Shown: positions 36,188 through 45,267 of the stretch, piece by piece
Layout of the letters: each line of letters begins with the position of its first letter
How positions within the stretch are numbered: the first letter of the stretch is position 1
DNA from: Roseburia sp. 499
Lineage (GTDB): Bacteria; Bacillota; Clostridia; Lachnospirales; Lachnospiraceae
Assembly (NCBI RefSeq): GCF_001940225.2
Contig: NZ_CP135164.1
Location: 2,232,001 to 2,296,000, forward strand
Reading direction: 5' to 3'
Length of the DNA: 64,000 bases
Made by a program: the position numbers and the translations under genes
Notes under the pieces: model-generated
The model's database searches: none
The model's input: only the letters and a program-made list of their open reading frames with translations
What the model was told of the DNA's origin: nothing

Positions 36188-36862
36188 CTATATCTGCCGA
36201 TACTGTCGTTCGTACACACGCTTTCTGTTTTCCTGCCAATTGCTTCCATATACAAAGGAATACATCACTACAGCTGTAACTCCTGCCGTAATTACATCAA
36301 AGACAGAATGCTGTTTTAAGAACATCGTAGATGCAATTATGGATACCATCAAAATGAAGGACCCTCTTTGAATCCACTTCTTATTCCTCAACTGTTCACT
36401 ATGGCTGATTGCAATATGTACCCCAAGAGAATTGTACACATGAATACTCGGAAACAAATTCGTTGGTGTATCAGTAGCATACAGCCATTGTACAATACTT
36501 ACAAAAATATTTTCCCGTTCAAACACCCTCGGTCTCAAATAGTGTCCATTGGGATATATTGTAGATGCCACAAGGAATATTGTCATTCCTACAAACAAAA
36601 AACAACACAGTTTATAATAATCCTGAACATTCTTAAAAAAGAAATAGATAATAGCCGCTGCAACATAAGCAAACCACAGTAAATATGGAACAACAAACAC
36701 TTCCATAAAAGGAATATAGTCATCCACTGCCATATGAATTACATGAAAACGTCTCGTTACTGTATTCTCCAAATATGCAAACCACAGTAAATATATCAAT
36801 AGATAAGATAAAATCCACCCATGCCGATATCGGTACAAAAAGTCTTTTAACTTTTCTTTCAT
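36188..36862 (-). CDS. PAP2-family membrane phosphatase
   Basis: This 224-residue membrane protein has several helices. The phosphatase signature is partial: a NLFPSIHVYNSLGVH block (the PSxH motif) in the middle and KQHSVFDVITAG in place of the usual later SRxxxxxHxxxD. That pattern fits PAP2 phosphatases of the inositol phosphorylceramide or diacylglycerol type. The start at 36862 fits the AAAGGG site 8 bases before it; an in-frame GTG at 36871 does not. It is a single gene with a terminator. The substrate is probably a lipid phosphate. Confidence 0.82.
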   Translation of the reverse strand: MKEKLKDFLYRYRHGWILSYLLIYLLWFAYLENTVTRRFHVIHMAVDDYIPFMEVFVVPYLLWFAYVAAAIIYFFFKNVQDYYKLCCFLFVGMTIFLVASTIYPNGHYLRPRVFERENIFVSIVQWLYATDTPTNLFPSIHVYNSLGVHIAISHSEQLRNKKWIQRGSFILMVSIIASTMFLKQHSVFDVITAGVTAVVMYSFVYGSNWQENRKRVYERQYRQI

Positions 36863-37028
36863 AGAAATCACCCTTTTTAATTATAATCTATCAAAAGGAT
36901 TATAGCACAGGCTTTCTTTAGAAACAATGAATTTTTCCGATATTTAAGAAATTCTTAGGAAATCATTTATGACACTTTTGCAGTTTATATTTTTTGTGCA
37001 TTTCGTCCAATTATTTACACATTCAAGT

Positions 37029-37057
37029 TTGACTTTTATTTATTTTAATGGTAGGAT
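37029..37057 (+). promoter_or_regulatory. Promoter of the iron alcohol dehydrogenase gene
   Basis: TTGACT (37029-37034), a 17-bp spacer and TAGGAT (37052-37057) lie about 48 bp before the start, with GGAGG near the ATG. Confidence 0.7.
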
Positions 37058-37104
37058 TCTAATAAGAGGTAACTATTTTATGTTTTTCAACAGGAGGGTT
37101 TTAT

Positions 37105-38295
37105 ATGGCAAGATTTACATTACCAAGAGATTTATATCACGGAAAAGGTTCTTTAGAAGAACTGAAAAACTTAACCGGTAAAAAAGCAATTGTAGTTGTA
37201 GGCGGCGGTTCCATGCGTCGTTTTGGTTTCCTTGACAGGGCAGTTGACTATTTGAAAGAAGCTGGTATGGAGGTTGCTCTTTTTGAAAACGTGGAACCAG
37301 ACCCAAGTGTAGATACCGTTATGAAAGGTGCAGCAAAAATGCAAGAATTCCAGCCGGACTGGATTGTTGCCATGGGCGGTGGTTCTCCTATTGATGCAGC
37401 AAAGGCAATGTGGGCTTTCTATGAATACCCAGACACAACATTCGAGGACTTGATTACTCCATTCAACTTCCCTACATTAAGAACGAAAGCAAAATTCTGT
37501 GCTATTCCTTCTACTTCAGGAACTGCTACAGAAGTAACTGCTTTTTCTGTTATTACTGATTATGAAAAAGGAATCAAATATCCACTGGCAGATTTCAATA
37601 TCACACCAGATGTTGCTATTGTTGATCCTGAATTAGCAGAAAAAATGCCAAAAAAATTGACAGCACACACCGGAATGGATGCTATGACTCATGCAATTGA
37701 AGCATATGTTTCCACTCTTCACTGTGATTATACCGATCCATTGGCATTGCATGCCATTAAAATGATTCACAATGATTTAAAAGCTTCCTTTGATGGCAAT
37801 ATGGAAGCTCGTGATCGTATGCACAACGCACAATGCCTTGCAGGAATGGCATTCTCCAATGCATTACTTGGCATCGTTCACTCCATGGCTCATAAGACCG
37901 GAGCTGCTTACAGCGGTGGACATATCGTACATGGATGCGCCAATGCTATGTATTTGCCAAAGGTCATAAAATATAACGCTAAGAATCCGGAAGCCGCAAA
38001 ACGTTATGCTGAAATTGCACGTTTTATTGACCTGAAGGGTTCCTCCGATGCTGAATTGGTAGATGCGCTGATTGCAGAATTAAAGTCCATGAATGTTTCT
38101 CTTGAAATTCCATCCTGTATCAAAGAGTATGAAGGTGGTATTATCGACGAGAAAGAATTTATGGATAAATTACCTGAAGTTGCAAAACTGGCTATTTCCG
38201 ATGCATGTACCGGTTCCAATCCAAGAATTCCTACTCCGGAAGAAATGGAAAAGCTGTTAAAAGCTTGTTACTATGATGAGGAGATTGATTTCTAA
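37105..38295 (+). CDS. Iron-containing alcohol dehydrogenase
   Basis: This 396-residue enzyme has the NAD-binding GGGSMRR and MGGGSPIDAAKAM parts, and metal-binding Asp and His in PDVAIVDPEL, GMDAMTHAIEAY and LLGIVHSMAHKTGA with GGHIVHGCANA. It resembles the alcohol dehydrogenase part of AdhE and butanol dehydrogenases. The likely role is reducing acetaldehyde or butyraldehyde during fermentation. The gene has its own promoter and a bidirectional terminator. Confidence 0.92.
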   Translation: MARFTLPRDLYHGKGSLEELKNLTGKKAIVVVGGGSMRRFGFLDRAVDYLKEAGMEVALFENVEPDPSVDTVMKGAAKMQEFQPDWIVAMGGGSPIDAAKAMWAFYEYPDTTFEDLITPFNFPTLRTKAKFCAIPSTSGTATEVTAFSVITDYEKGIKYPLADFNITPDVAIVDPELAEKMPKKLTAHTGMDAMTHAIEAYVSTLHCDYTDPLALHAIKMIHNDLKASFDGNMEARDRMHNAQCLAGMAFSNALLGIVHSMAHKTGAAYSGGHIVHGCANAMYLPKVIKYNAKNPEAAKRYAEIARFIDLKGSSDAELVDALIAELKSMNVSLEIPSCIKEYEGGIIDEKEFMDKLPEVAKLAISDACTGSNPRIPTPEEMEKLLKACYYDEEIDF

Positions 38296-38310
38296 ATAAA
38301 TTCAATGTAC

Positions 38311-38345
38311 AAAAGAGTTGCCATTTTTATTGGCAACTCTTTTTA
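38311..38345. terminator. Bidirectional terminator
   Basis: AAAAGAGTTGCCA and its complement form a 13-bp perfect stem with a 7-base loop and T runs in both directions. It lies between the converging alcohol and glycerol-1-phosphate dehydrogenase genes. Confidence 0.92.
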
Positions 38346-38362
38346 TATGTTATCTTCTAATC

Positions 38363-39418
38363 CTATTTCAAGATTCGTTTGAGCACTTCATCTTCACGCA
38401 ATAACTGTTTTGCCTGTTCACGATACTTATCTTCATGAAGATAAGTATGACGATAAGGTTTTATAGAGGGCGCAAGGTCAATAGCTCTCTCATAATCTTC
38501 CCGTTTCAATTCCAAAGTCTCCACATAATCCCAGAATCCCGTATCAGTAAATATAGTATTTACTCTCTTATAACGATGATTCTGTACCAGACTCATGATA
38601 TAAGTGGCAACCCCCACCTGTATTCCATGGAGTTGCGGTGTTTCCAACATCTTATCCAATGCATGCGAAATCAGATGTTCACTTCCACTGGTAGGAGCAC
38701 TGCTTCCTGCAATTTCATTTGCAATACCACTCATGGCAAGGGAATCCAAAAGTTCTCTCAAAAACAAATCATCCTGAATACTCTCAAAAGGTGTTCGCAC
38801 AAAGCTGTTTACTGCCTTCTTGGCAATCATCATAGCAAAATCATTCAACACCGTATATCCATTTTCATCCTCATATACCCAGTCATAAAGCGCGGTTATT
38901 TTTGATACCAAATCACCGATTCCGGAATAAAGAAACTTTTCCGGTGCACTTTTAATAATATCCGTATCTGCAATGATACCATATGCCATTCTTGCAGGTA
39001 CAGAATTTCTTCTGCCATCTACTAAAAGAGATGCACTGGCACTAGAAAATCCATCGCTGGAAGCCGAAGTCGGAACACTGATAAACGGAATCTTACGCAA
39101 ATATGCCGCATATTTTGCAGCATCAATCACTTTCCCGCCACCGATTCCTACAATGACCTGTGTCTTTACATCAATGGAAAATGCCAATTCAATAATATCT
39201 TCAATTTGGATAGAATCCAACTCGCGATATTCCAGCACCTTTATTCCTTCTTCTTTCAAGGACTGCATTACCATGGTTCCAAACATATCAATCAAACCAT
39301 TTCCAAAATAGATTACTGCATTTTTCATACCATTGGTTCGAAGATACATTCCCAGATTTCCTAATGTTCCCTTTCCTACTTTTAATATCGTAGGAATTGC
39401 AATATGGCTTCCTGCCAT
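38363..39418 (-). CDS. sn-Glycerol-1-phosphate dehydrogenase-like protein
   Basis: This 351-residue NAD(P)-dependent dehydrogenase of the iron-ADH superfamily has GIGGGKVIDAAKYAA and SVPTSASSDGFSSASAS, the segment that marks the AraM/EgsA group. GSEHLISHALDKM supplies metal-binding His. Such enzymes turn dihydroxyacetone phosphate into sn-glycerol-1-phosphate, the archaeal lipid stereoisomer; some Bacteria have the same activity. What the product is used for here is not clear. It lies before MTA/SAH nucleosidase with a short gap but shows no functional link. Confidence 0.78.
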   Translation of the reverse strand: MAGSHIAIPTILKVGKGTLGNLGMYLRTNGMKNAVIYFGNGLIDMFGTMVMQSLKEEGIKVLEYRELDSIQIEDIIELAFSIDVKTQVIVGIGGGKVIDAAKYAAYLRKIPFISVPTSASSDGFSSASASLLVDGRRNSVPARMAYGIIADTDIIKSAPEKFLYSGIGDLVSKITALYDWVYEDENGYTVLNDFAMMIAKKAVNSFVRTPFESIQDDLFLRELLDSLAMSGIANEIAGSSAPTSGSEHLISHALDKMLETPQLHGIQVGVATYIMSLVQNHRYKRVNTIFTDTGFWDYVETLELKREDYERAIDLAPSIKPYRHTYLHEDKYREQAKQLLREDEVLKRILK

Positions 39419-39447
39419 TCTAACATCCCCTATCTTTCTTCCTACTC

Positions 39448-40146
39448 TTAAATCATTGGAAGCATATGTTCTACTAATGCTGCTGAATGAGCTGCTGCTG
39501 CTTTTTCAAAAGTTGGATAATCCATTTCTGCACTATCATCCGCCTTATCCGAAATAGCACGGATAATTACAAATGGTACATGATTCAAATAAGCTGCATG
39601 GGCGATAGAAGCTCCTTCCATCTCCACACAGAATCCGTCAAAATTAGAAATAATGTTGTCCTTCACCTGCTTGTCACTAATGAATTGGTCTCCACTGACA
39701 ATTCTTCCGCTATATACGGAAATATCCTTGTTCACTTCCTTGCAACATTCCACTGCAAGTGCATTCAACTTCTCATCTGCCGGAAACGCAAGACATCCCA
39801 TCTGAGGAACTTCTCCCAACGGATAACCAAATACTCTTACATCTACATCATGATGAAGTGCATCTGTAGATACTACAATATCTCCAATATTGATTTCATT
39901 TTTCAACGAACCTGCCACTCCGGTATTAATAATATGGGTTACGTCAAACATATCACATAAAATCTGAGTACAAAGTGCTGCATTTACTTTTCCGATCCCA
40001 CTTTGTACAATTACCACATCTGTTCCGTTTAACATTCCCTCTAAAAATTCCATAGAGGCTCTCTCTTCCTTACGAGTAATTTCCATCTTACTCTTCAGTT
40101 CCTCTACTTCCAGCGCCATAGCACCAATAATTCCAACTCTTTTCAT
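39448..40146 (-). CDS. mtnN: MTA/SAH nucleosidase
   Basis: This 232-residue enzyme cleaves S-adenosylhomocysteine and methylthioadenosine to adenine and the thioribose. The sites are VQSGIGKVNAA, NTGVAGSL and VEMEGASIAHAAYL with the catalytic Asp in RAISDKAD. The next gene downstream of it in gene order, luxS, splits S-ribosylhomocysteine to homocysteine and the AI-2 precursor, so the pair recycles SAH. Transcription order is HAD hydrolase, luxS, mtnN. Confidence 0.96.
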   Translation of the reverse strand: MKRVGIIGAMALEVEELKSKMEITRKEERASMEFLEGMLNGTDVVIVQSGIGKVNAALCTQILCDMFDVTHIINTGVAGSLKNEINIGDIVVSTDALHHDVDVRVFGYPLGEVPQMGCLAFPADEKLNALAVECCKEVNKDISVYSGRIVSGDQFISDKQVKDNIISNFDGFCVEMEGASIAHAAYLNHVPFVIIRAISDKADDSAEMDYPTFEKAAAAHSAALVEHMLPMI

Positions 40147-40175
40147 GTGTTCTCTCCTTCTATTATGCCAAACTT

Positions 40176-40655
40176 CTACTCCGGATATACCAGATGTTTC
40201 TCATCAATTCCATATAATGTATTTTCCAAATAGCGTTTTGCAAGATAATTTGCCATACCCAGATTCATATCCAGATAGTTTCCACAGTCTTTTGCACTGG
40301 CTCCCGGAACTTCTCCCTTAAAATCTCTCATAAATTCATACATATTTGTTACCAGTTTCACGATGTCCTTGGACTCATAATCTCCTGCCAATAGCAAATA
40401 GAATCCGGTACGACATCCCATAGGACCAAAGTAAATAACCTTGTCTTTATATTCCGGATCATTTCGTAAAAACGTTGCCCCAAGATGCTCTAAGGTATGT
40501 ACCTCCGCTGTATTCATCACTGGCTCATCATTTGGACTAGTCATACGAAGGTCAAAGGTAGTAATCACCTCTGCCCCTACATGGTCCTTTCTGGAAACAT
40601 AAATTCCCGGTTCCAATTTTATATGGTCAATGGTAAAACTTGCAATTTTTTCCAT
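40176..40655 (-). CDS. luxS: S-ribosylhomocysteine lyase
   Basis: This 159-residue metalloenzyme splits S-ribosylhomocysteine into homocysteine and DPD, the source of autoinducer 2. The metal ligands are His53 and His57 in HTLEHLG and Cys124 in AKDCGNY; Cys81 in PMGCRTGFY is catalytic. It is followed by mtnN with a 29-bp gap. The homocysteine it frees can be used for methionine alongside the thiocarboxylate route in the sulfur operon. Confidence 0.97.
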   Translation of the reverse strand: MEKIASFTIDHIKLEPGIYVSRKDHVGAEVITTFDLRMTSPNDEPVMNTAEVHTLEHLGATFLRNDPEYKDKVIYFGPMGCRTGFYLLLAGDYESKDIVKLVTNMYEFMRDFKGEVPGASAKDCGNYLDMNLGMANYLAKRYLENTLYGIDEKHLVYPE

Positions 40656-40666
40656 AATAGCGCTCC

Positions 40667-41308
40667 TTATTCTCCTAAAAGTTCTTTTACTGTTTTTGGT
40701 AGTTCTGAAAGTTTCTGGATAAACGGAACATCTGCATTTACTGTTCCATACCCTGTTCTTGCATGGATAAAAGGAAGTCCTGCCTGCATAGTAGCATCGT
40801 AATCGCCCTGAATATCTCCTACATAAACCGCCTTGTCCAGATGATTCCGGTCTGCCACTAATCGAATATTCTCGCCCTTTGGCCGACCGGTTCCACCATA
40901 ACTCTCAAAATCATCAAAATATTTTCCCAGCTTATGATATTCTAAAAATGCCTCAATATATCCCACCTGACAATTACTTACAATATAAAGATGATATCCC
41001 TCTTCCTTCAATTCCTTCAAGGTTTCTTCCAATCCTTCAAACAACTTACCACCATGAGTTCGAATATATTCTCTCTCTACCTCACAGCAATGTTCCAACA
41101 ATTCCTGCCGTTTTTCAGAATCATACTCCTCGAAGAGAATATCAGCAATGTCTTTCATGGTCTTTCCCATAACGTTCTGGATATCTTCCATGGTAATCTC
41201 TTTTTCCACATCTGAACGCTGTTCCAATGCTTTCATCCACGAAAAAGCCACTTCCTCAGAAGAATCCCATAATGTTCCATCTAAATCAAACAAAATTCCT
41301 TTTTTCAT
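40667..41308 (-). CDS. HAD-family hydrolase
   Basis: This 213-residue HAD enzyme has motif I LFDLDGTLWDSSEE, motif II YIVSNCQVG and a C-terminal KPKGEN-like and VYVGDIQGDYDAT part. The cap helices in between suggest a phosphatase of the phosphoglycolate or sugar-phosphate type. It is first in the group with luxS and mtnN, with short gaps, so it is transcribed with them. Its substrate is unknown. Confidence 0.85.
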   Translation of the reverse strand: MKKGILFDLDGTLWDSSEEVAFSWMKALEQRSDVEKEITMEDIQNVMGKTMKDIADILFEEYDSEKRQELLEHCCEVEREYIRTHGGKLFEGLEETLKELKEEGYHLYIVSNCQVGYIEAFLEYHKLGKYFDDFESYGGTGRPKGENIRLVADRNHLDKAVYVGDIQGDYDATMQAGLPFIHARTGYGTVNADVPFIQKLSELPKTVKELLGE

Positions 41309-41390
41309 ATTCTGCTCCTTTGTCCGACATTTCTCATTATTTTATCACGTTTTCATGGGAAAGTCCATGTTTTCCCCCTTCTATTTCTTT

Positions 41391-42368
41391 TTACAAATCA
41401 TTCTGACGTAAAATATCTTTTAATATATCTGCAGATTCTTTCAACCTTCTTATTTCATCCTGGTCCAGGGAAATCGGCACTCTATTTTCTATTCCGTGCT
41501 TTCCTACGATTGCAGGCATAGAAAGTACGATATCTTCAATCCCATATTCTCCGTGCATCATACTAGAGATAGGAAGAATGGATTTTTCGTCACGCAAAAT
41601 GGCCTCACAGATTCTTCGAACAGCCATGGCAATTCCATAATAGGTTGCATGCTTTTTCGAAATAATGTCATAAGCACTGTTCTTTACTTTTTCAGCAATC
41701 ATTTCTGTTGCCTCATCATGCTGATAATGTCCGCGCATTTCGCAAAAATCATCTACTGCAATTCCGGACACATTAGCACTGCTCCATGCTGCTATTTCAC
41801 TGTCACCATGCTCTCCAATAATAAATGCATGTACACTTCGGCTATCTACCTGTAAATGCTCTCCTAACATATATTTCAGTCGTGCAGTATCCAATACTGT
41901 ACCGGAACCGATAACTCTGTTTTCTTCAAATCCACTCAACTTCAATGCCGTATAAGTGAGTATGTCTACCGGATTAGATACCACTAGCAAAATTCCTTTG
42001 CAGTCACGCTTGGCAATTTCCGGAATAATAGACTTAAAAATTCCAATATTTTTATGAACCAAGTCCAGGCGAGTCTCGTCCGGCTTCTGATTTGCTCCGG
42101 CAGTAATGATAATAATAGCTGCATCTACAATATCATCATAATCTCCTGCATAAATTTTCATTGGTCTTGCAAACGGTACTCCATGACTAATATCCAGAGC
42201 TTCTCCCTCTGCTTTTTTCTTATCGGCATCAATCAACACCATTTCAGAAAATAATCCACTCTGCATCAAACTAAATGCAGAAGCTGAACCTACAAAACCA
42301 CAACCAATCATTGCCACTTTTCTTAAATTTACACATCCACAATCTTTTTCCACTTGAAATTTTTCCAT
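41391..42368 (-). CDS. ldh: L-lactate dehydrogenase
   Basis: This 325-residue NAD enzyme reduces pyruvate to lactate. The Rossmann site is MIGCGFVGSASAF. The proton-relay and substrate site is FIIGEHGDSEIAAWS, which carries the active His and the substrate-binding residues. Both favour lactate over malate, though malate cannot be excluded by eye. GAAGGA precedes the start, and the upstream region holds repeats of GTATAC that may bind a regulator. Confidence 0.92.
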   Translation of the reverse strand: MEKFQVEKDCGCVNLRKVAMIGCGFVGSASAFSLMQSGLFSEMVLIDADKKKAEGEALDISHGVPFARPMKIYAGDYDDIVDAAIIIITAGANQKPDETRLDLVHKNIGIFKSIIPEIAKRDCKGILLVVSNPVDILTYTALKLSGFEENRVIGSGTVLDTARLKYMLGEHLQVDSRSVHAFIIGEHGDSEIAAWSSANVSGIAVDDFCEMRGHYQHDEATEMIAEKVKNSAYDIISKKHATYYGIAMAVRRICEAILRDEKSILPISSMMHGEYGIEDIVLSMPAIVGKHGIENRVPISLDQDEIRRLKESADILKDILRQNDL

Positions 42369-42457
42369 ATAAATTCCTTCTTTCTATGTTGAATTTGTTA
42401 TTTGGTACCGTATTTGTAGTGTTTCTAAAATCTTGCTGTTTCATTCCTCGTTTTCTT

Positions 42458-42470
42458 GTATACAGTATAC
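42458..42470. promoter_or_regulatory. Palindromic element GTATACAGTATAC upstream of ldh
   Basis: Two GTATAC copies, each itself a palindrome, surround an A, and related ATAC units follow. It lies about 90 bp before the ldh start. This could be a regulator site; which regulator is not known. Confidence 0.4.
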
Positions 42471-42527
42471 TACATACAATATACTTTGTGTGTTTTTTCT
42501 TTCATACATGATAATTATATACCAAAA

Positions 42528-42554
42528 AGGAGCATTACATTCTGTAACGCTCCT
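42528..42554 (-). terminator. Terminator-like hairpin
   Basis: AGGAGCNTTACA and its near-complement form a 12-bp stem with one mismatch and a 3-base loop, followed by TTTTT on the minus strand. It could end transcripts of the MalT-like gene. Confidence 0.65.
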
Positions 42555-42588
42555 AACTCTATGCTTGAAATACTCGCCCTAATTTTCA

Positions 42589-42621
42589 TTTCCTGATATC
42601 CCCCTCATAGATATCAGGAAA
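42589..42621. repeat. Perfect 12-bp inverted repeat with 9-base loop
   Basis: TTTCCTGATATC and its complement flank CCCCTCATA. No T run follows in either direction, so a terminator role is doubtful; an operator or RNA element is possible. Confidence 0.6.
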
Positions 42622-42718
42622 CCCCTCTTTCACAAAATTCTTCTTTATTATACATGAAACTTCCATATTTTTCTATTATGGGACTCCATATAAAGCAAAG
42701 AGGGTTTAGGTATGGAGA

Positions 42719-45208
42719 TTACAATATTTTTTCTAGTTTCTTTACTGCTTCTGCTCTCCCTTTCACGTTTAACTTTCGATATATATTAGATAATGCCTTT
42801 TCCACTGTTACAGTCGCTATGTTCAAAGTTTTTCCAATTTCTCCGTTCTTATACCCGGTCTTTACAAGCTGAAGTATCTCAAGTTCTCGTTCCGTCAGCA
42901 ATCCTGCTTCTTTTGGACCTTCTCCCTTATTCTGAATCCGACTCAATCCGGTCTGATACTGCTGACAATGGAATATTACTTTTTTCAGGTATTCCTTATC
43001 AATTTCTTTTTCCTGTACCAGCTTCAAAATAGGCAAAAGTTCTCCTGCATTTTCCATAAATAGTCCAATCAGTTCATCCTTCTGAGCTATCTTAAGAACC
43101 TTTTCCAATTCTTCCCCTGCAGCTTCTTCCCCAAAAAGATGGTACTTTGCGATTGTCAGATAAATTCCACCTTTAATTCTCAGATAACAACTGGAACTCC
43201 ACTCCCGATACTCCATCATATCCTCTGCAATCGCGGTCAAATGAGCATACTTTCCCTCTTCTATCAGGATTCTGCCATAGGTAATCGTTCCTGCGCAAGT
43301 GATTTTTAAATAGTTATTATACGGAATAAGTTCATAATTTTTAAGCCATTCCGGGATTCCCGGTTCTCCCATGCATTGCTTAATATATCCTTTTACCAAA
43401 TCATAAAGAACTGTAATCGTCTCTTTTTTATCTATTCCCCTTACCGTTTCTTCTAACACTTCTAAGCATTCTACCAGTTCTGTATACTTACCAAGATAAA
43501 TGTAACACTTCATTTTTAAGAAAGCTGTACTTATGATTGCTGCTGCTTCCTTTCGAAAGCATGCCTTTTGAAAAGCAATCTCGCTAATCTCAACAGCTTG
43601 CTGAATATTCCCCATCAAGTAGTGATATTCACCCTCTGCCATCCATTCCCAACCGGAATCTTTTGCATTCACCAATACTAAGTAATATCTACTGAATTTC
43701 TTTATTTTCTCGATAGAAAACAGCAATTTACCAGCTTCACTATAATGAATCCCATAAAGTTCCGGAACCATGTACATAGCAATAAAACGCTTATCAAATA
43801 TCTCAGATGGTTTTCCCTCTAATACCTCATAAGCTTTTTGAATCGTCTCCGCCATCTCTCCGATATGGTCAATGCTCATAATGCTACGCATAATCAACAT
43901 CTCACCATATATTCGTTTATTCTGCGGCTGTTTATCCATCCCCTGTTCCAAAAACCAATATTCTGTCTGTTCAAAATCCTTACGGGCATTTTCTTTATTT
44001 CCATATACTTCCCAATAATAGATGTATATTAAGTACGCCTTTAAATGTTCTATCTTCTGGGATACCTCTATCTCTTTAAAAAAGTTTTCAAAAACCTTAG
44101 GTGCGGATTTATAAATTTCTAACGTATTATCTTTTTCTAATACCCTAAAAACTTGTTCTACCGCTCCAATCCTCATATAAATATTAATGGCTTCTGTTCC
44201 ATTGCCTTGCTGCTCATGCCACATAGCAGAACGTCTCCAAACTTCCTCTACCGAATTTCCTCTGTCAGTATACTCTTTTTCCGCAATGAGACGCAGTAAA
44301 TGATGAAGACGAAATGTTCGTGGAACCATATCGTACTCCATAAAATTCGTCTCCAACGCACAATTCTGGAGTTCTATCTGACACTCCGGCATCTGTGTTA
44401 CATAAATAGCTTCTTGCAACGTAAAGTTCTCCAATGGTGACAATTTCATGATAATATCACGCTCTGTTTCTGATAATGTATCAAAAACAAGCTCTTTCAT
44501 AAAATTCCACGCACTAAAGTAACTGTTTAACCTTCCGGTCCGCACATAATCCAACAAAATCAAGCAGATTACAGAAGTCCATCCTTCTGTATATTGATAG
44601 ATTGCTTTTCTTTCCTTAAAGGACAAATCAATTCCATTAATTCTGAAATATGCACCAATTTCCTCTTCTGTAAAACTCAATACGTTTTTACGAATTACAT
44701 TGCATTTTCTATTCAAAATCAATTTACCACAACGAAAACCTGACATTTTCTGGCAAATTAATATGATATGCAAATGCTCCAATTCTGCCTCTGCAATATC
44801 CTCCAGTAAAAGGTCAAATTCTTCACTGTGGTTACTCTGATATTTATCTTCAATTACTACAACTAAATCTTCTTGTATATTCTGACTTAGTTGATTGATA
44901 AATTCCTGTCTCTCCTCTGATGTCTGTGGAAAACGAATTTCCAAAAATTCCCTCCTATCTTTCTCCCCTTCGGGATCCAGAACCTCTGCAATTCGCTTTC
45001 CTAACCATTCATCATCGTATTCGTTCTCTTTTAACAAATACCAAAAATATCTTACTCCTGTTTCCTCAAAAAAATCTCGTACAGCAGTTTTCTTTCCCAT
45101 TCCTGCGGATGCCTGTACAACACACAAAGGCACCTTGACAGCCTCTGTAAGGCAGTCAGTAATCCGCTGTCTTTTCAATTCTTTCGGCTGGAATAGTTCT
45201 TCTTTCAC
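42719..45208 (-). CDS. MalT-like LuxR-family regulator with ATPase domain
   Basis: This 829-residue protein has an N-terminal P-loop ATPase part (QASAGMGKKTAVRD, about residue 34), a long helical TPR-like middle, and a C-terminal LuxR helix-turn-helix (TERELEILQLVKTGYKNGEI then TVEKALSNIYRKLNVKGRAEAVKKL). This is the STAND/MalT class, normally activated by a ligand. It starts with GTG, with GGGAG ahead. The start region holds two ACTTAAGT palindromes. The sulfur operon ends only 60 bp upstream, so it could be transcribed with it or from its own start. The target genes and the signal are not known. Confidence 0.85.
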   Translation of the reverse strand: MKEELFQPKELKRQRITDCLTEAVKVPLCVVQASAGMGKKTAVRDFFEETGVRYFWYLLKENEYDDEWLGKRIAEVLDPEGEKDRREFLEIRFPQTSEERQEFINQLSQNIQEDLVVVIEDKYQSNHSEEFDLLLEDIAEAELEHLHIILICQKMSGFRCGKLILNRKCNVIRKNVLSFTEEEIGAYFRINGIDLSFKERKAIYQYTEGWTSVICLILLDYVRTGRLNSYFSAWNFMKELVFDTLSETERDIIMKLSPLENFTLQEAIYVTQMPECQIELQNCALETNFMEYDMVPRTFRLHHLLRLIAEKEYTDRGNSVEEVWRRSAMWHEQQGNGTEAINIYMRIGAVEQVFRVLEKDNTLEIYKSAPKVFENFFKEIEVSQKIEHLKAYLIYIYYWEVYGNKENARKDFEQTEYWFLEQGMDKQPQNKRIYGEMLIMRSIMSIDHIGEMAETIQKAYEVLEGKPSEIFDKRFIAMYMVPELYGIHYSEAGKLLFSIEKIKKFSRYYLVLVNAKDSGWEWMAEGEYHYLMGNIQQAVEISEIAFQKACFRKEAAAIISTAFLKMKCYIYLGKYTELVECLEVLEETVRGIDKKETITVLYDLVKGYIKQCMGEPGIPEWLKNYELIPYNNYLKITCAGTITYGRILIEEGKYAHLTAIAEDMMEYREWSSSCYLRIKGGIYLTIAKYHLFGEEAAGEELEKVLKIAQKDELIGLFMENAGELLPILKLVQEKEIDKEYLKKVIFHCQQYQTGLSRIQNKGEGPKEAGLLTERELEILQLVKTGYKNGEIGKTLNIATVTVEKALSNIYRKLNVKGRAEAVKKLEKIL

Positions 45209-45225
45209 TGTCCTCTTCTCCCAAA

Positions 45226-45247
45226 ACTTAAGTCTCCTAACTTAAGT
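45226..45247. promoter_or_regulatory. Two ACTTAAGT palindromes upstream of the MalT-like gene
   Basis: ACTTAAGT occurs at 45226-45233 and 45240-45247, with 14 bp from start to start. The upstream copy overlaps a TATACT-like -10. A self-regulatory site is likely. An AT-rich 7-bp inverted repeat lies next to it at 45250-45266. Confidence 0.5.
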
Positions 45248-45267
45248 ATAATATTTCTTAAATATTA

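Larger units (their letters stand above)
42369..42718. other. Intergenic region between ldh and the MalT-like regulator
   Basis: This 350-bp stretch has no gene that I can support. It holds a terminator-like stem (42528-42554), a perfect 12-bp inverted repeat (42589-42621) and a GTATACAGTATAC element (42458-42470). The last has more repeats of ATAC just upstream of ldh and probably belongs to the ldh promoter. A short open frame exists on the plus strand but has no support. Confidence 0.6.
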
